Both the position numbers and the translations under genes were made by a program. 64,000 nucleotides of DNA from Marinobacter salarius (GTDB taxonomy: Bacteria > Pseudomonadota > Gammaproteobacteria > Pseudomonadales > Oleiphilaceae), in the NCBI GenBank assembly GCA_000831005.1, contig CP007152.1, positions 3,844,001 through 3,908,000 on the forward strand, given 5' to 3'. Each line of letters starts with the position of its first letter. The stretch's first letter is position 1. The notes under the pieces were generated by a model. That model saw only the letters and a list, made by a program, of their open reading frames with translations, did no database searches and was not told the DNA's origin. Positions 61,881-64,000 of the stretch are shown here, piece by piece.

Positions 61881-62939
61881 ATGACCAACATCCCGGATCA
61901 AGATTATCAGCAGCGCGTGTCCTGGCGCAGGCTTACTGTTTTCAGCCTGATATTTATCGCCATGACCGCCGCCGGGCTCTATGCAGTGTACGACCAGTTC
62001 GCCGGGCGCAGCGTAACCTTCGACGACCGACTGGTCTCGCCTCAGGCGCTTGTTTCCATCATTGCCCTGCTGGTGGTCTACTTTGCGGCGGACGGGCTGC
62101 GGTTGCACTTCACCCTTCGGGCACTGGGGCACCGCCTGCCCTTCCCGGCGATTTTCCGGCTGGTGTTCATCAACCTGTTCTTCTCCAACGTGACGCCCAT
62201 GGCCACTGGGGGTGGCTTCGCGCAGATCTGGTATCTCCAACACCATGGCGTGCCGGTCGGCCGCGCCACGGCGGCCACCACCATCCGCACCGTAATCGCG
62301 GTGATCTTTATCTTTTCGCTGACCCCCGTATTCCTGCTGACTCTGAATGCCCTGGATAACCAGCCCTTGGTCGGAGAACTGGGGCCGGTGCTCGCTGTGT
62401 TGATTCTCCTGTATCTCGGTTTTTTCATGGTGGTGCTGTTCCGTACCCGATGGCTGATTGCGCCCTTGGGCCGGCTCTTGAGCACACTGCACCGGTTTCA
62501 CCTGATCGGGGAACGCCGGCATCAGCGCTGGCAGTTCAAGGCCAAGCGGGAGATGCTGCGTTTTTCTCACAGTTTCGGCGACTACCTCCGGGGCCCTAAA
62601 CAGTTCGTCGCGCTATCAGTGCTGTTTACCTTTGTGTTCCTGCTCAGCCTATTCAGTTTCCCGGCGTTGCTGATCTCCGCACTGGATTACGAGGTAGACT
62701 ACCTGGTGAGCACGGGACTACTGGTGGTTACCACCTTTGTGATGTACTTTTCACCCACACCCGGTGCGTCTGGCATTTCGGAAGGGGTGTTCGGCAGCTT
62801 CTTCCGGGACATACTCACGGCCAACCACCTGGTACTGGTGACCATTAGCTGGCGATTCATCACCATCTACCTCGGCATGCTGGCAGGCCTGGTGATACTG
62901 CAGCGGGAACTGGTGAGAAACAGGAAGGCATCCCAATGA
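61881..62939 (+). CDS. Flippase-like integral membrane protein (lysylphosphatidylglycerol synthase TM type)
   Basis: A 352-residue polytopic protein of the UPF0104/LPG-synthase-TM family with about eight helices. FINLFFSNVTPMATGGGFAQIWYLQHHGVPVGRATAATTIRTVI is the family's central motif (about residues 85-135), and SPTPGASGISEGVFGSFF is the second conserved block. Members flip or move lipid-linked molecules. Its ATG is 66 bases after the DUF6160-like gene, and it overlaps the phosphoesterase gene by four bases, so the two are likely coupled. Confidence 0.85.
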   Translation: MTNIPDQDYQQRVSWRRLTVFSLIFIAMTAAGLYAVYDQFAGRSVTFDDRLVSPQALVSIIALLVVYFAADGLRLHFTLRALGHRLPFPAIFRLVFINLFFSNVTPMATGGGFAQIWYLQHHGVPVGRATAATTIRTVIAVIFIFSLTPVFLLTLNALDNQPLVGELGPVLAVLILLYLGFFMVVLFRTRWLIAPLGRLLSTLHRFHLIGERRHQRWQFKAKREMLRFSHSFGDYLRGPKQFVALSVLFTFVFLLSLFSFPALLISALDYEVDYLVSTGLLVVTTFVMYFSPTPGASGISEGVFGSFFRDILTANHLVLVTISWRFITIYLGMLAGLVILQRELVRNRKASQ

Positions 62940-64000
62940 CACGACGTCACCCGTTAAAAGTGCTGTTTTACATCAGCCTGACGATTGTTGTGCTGCTGAT
63001 CGGGTACAAGGCCTACCTGAACCTGTTCGAGCCGGATTTCGAGGCCCTGCACACGGAACAGGTCGCCCGCATTCACGACATGCTCTCTGATGATGGCGGT
63101 TTCAGTTTCGCGGTCGTGGGCAACATCAACAATTCCGTGGGCGTTTTCGAAGAACGCATGATACCGGCCCTCAACCAGTCCGGCGTTGATTTTATGGTGT
63201 CCGCCGGTAACGCAGTGAGTGGCGGCGGCGAGGACAAGTACCGGGCCATCCAGGGCTCGCTGACCCACCTGGACATTCCCTACCTGCTGACCTTCGGTGA
63301 AAACGAGTACGAGAACTTTGGCAGTTACCGGTTTTACGACCACTTCGGCCCTCACTTCTTCAGCATCAAGGCCGGCGGCGCCCGCCTGATCTTCCTCGAC
63401 AGCACCGGCAAGACGCCCTGGCGATGCAGATCCGCTGGCTCAATGACCTGTTAAGCCAGGAGCCCAACCGGCTGCGCTTTCTCTTCATCGGTCACCCGCC
63501 GCTCCACCCGGATCAGGAAGCCCCTTTCGAGCAGGATAATGATTTCCTGCACCCCCCTGAGTTCCGCACCGCCCTGATGGACGCCATCGACCGGCACGAT
63601 GTGGATATGGTGTTTTCAGCGAACCTGTCGCTGTATGCGGATCAGGTCGAGGGTGATACACGCTTTATCACCACCGGCGGAGCGGGCGGGCTGGTTCTGA
63701 ACAACGACACCAGTTTTTACCACTATGTGCGCGTTGATGTGAGCGACGACGGCGAAATCAGCCATTCGATGGTGCGCCTGGAAGCGAGACAACACCCTGT
63801 ATTGAGTACCCTGGAATCCCTGTGGTTCTTTATCTACTCGCTGTTTTATGTGGGCTATGTAAACTTCATCCTGCTGGTGGCAGTGTTCGTGCTGATCAGC
63901 ACCAAGCTTTACACCGCCATTTTCGTGGCGAAGGACTACTACCCGGACTACGATCTGGACCCCCAGCCCTGGCTGTCGAAACCCTTGCGGGTGGCCATGT
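62936..64000 (+). CDS. Membrane-bound calcineurin-like phosphoesterase (partial, one frameshift)
   Basis: The N-terminus is a membrane anchor (VLFYISLTIVVLLIGYKAYL), then a metallophosphoesterase-like domain: FSFAVVGNINNSVGVFEERM, FMVSAGNAVSGGGEDKY, TFGENEYENFG, FIGHPPLHP, FITTGGAGGLV. Some usual metal ligands are altered; the first motif reads GNINN rather than GDxH, so catalysis is uncertain. A base is missing near 63420. A second membrane region (~63830-63910) follows, and the gene runs past the window end. It is coupled to the flippase-like gene. Confidence 0.8.

Overview
The window looks like chromosomal DNA of a marine, hydrocarbon-using gammaproteobacterium, most likely Marinobacter or a close relative. 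The clues are a complete Entner-Doudoroff gene set under a HexR-type regulator, a Rhizobium-type glycerol ABC transporter, a urea transport/urease cluster, an AlkB alkane hydroxylase and several Marinobacter-like membrane proteins. Taxonomy is inferred from protein likeness only.

Layout. 0-12.3 kb: glycerol region, with glycerol ABC transporter genes (glpS, glpT, start of glpP), a sigma-54-type activator, glpK, glpR, glpD, a porin and a detached binding-protein gene (glpV). GlpR-like operators precede glpS, glpD and glpV. 12.3-13.8 kb: a uracil-DNA glycosylase-like protein and a nitroreductase. 13.8-23.6 kb: central sugar metabolism, glk-edd on minus, gap and pyk on plus, zwf-pgl-eda on minus, hexR on plus. 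23.6-29.2 kb: maltodextrin use, with a maltoporin, a pullulanase-type lipoprotein and a small truncated lipoprotein. 29.2-37.0 kb: an AT-richer accessory island with an IS21-family remnant, a beheaded NYN/LOTUS gene, a giant helicase-nuclease of probable anti-phage function and a degenerate scrap of urtE. 37.0-49.1 kb: urease and urea uptake on minus (urtABCDE-ureDABC-ureEFG-hupE/ureJ). 49.5-54.7 kb: a CsrB/RsmZ-type regulatory RNA with a GacA-type upstream box, comEA, lutABC, an EamA exporter and glyoxalase I. 54.8-60.7 kb: alkB, a TAXI-TRAP uptake system and a GntR regulator. 60.8-64 kb: an outer-surface-type protein, a flippase-like membrane protein and a membrane phosphoesterase cut by the window end.

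Two signals cut across the annotation. First, six intergenic elements of about 105-110 bp (near 19.3, 19.6, 41.4, 42.2, 42.4 and 54.9 kb) share a 52-55 nt core of two small dyads joined by GCTYG. Each core sits inside a 26-27 bp inverted repeat whose sequence is unrelated from one element to the next. They predict a three-way-junction fold on either strand and are the best candidate for something undescribed. Second, 18 otherwise well-conserved genes are broken by about 28 single-base frameshifts, nearly all readable as one missing base. That looks like sequencing or assembly error rather than gene decay, so these loci are annotated here as whole genes with the shift positions noted.

The metabolic logic is coherent. 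Glycerol (GlpSTPQV, GlpK, GlpD) and glucose or maltodextrin (LamB, pullulanase, Glk, Zwf-Pgl-Edd-Eda) feed triose phosphates to Gap and Pyk. Urea supplies nitrogen, lactate is oxidised by LutABC, and alkanes enter through AlkB.
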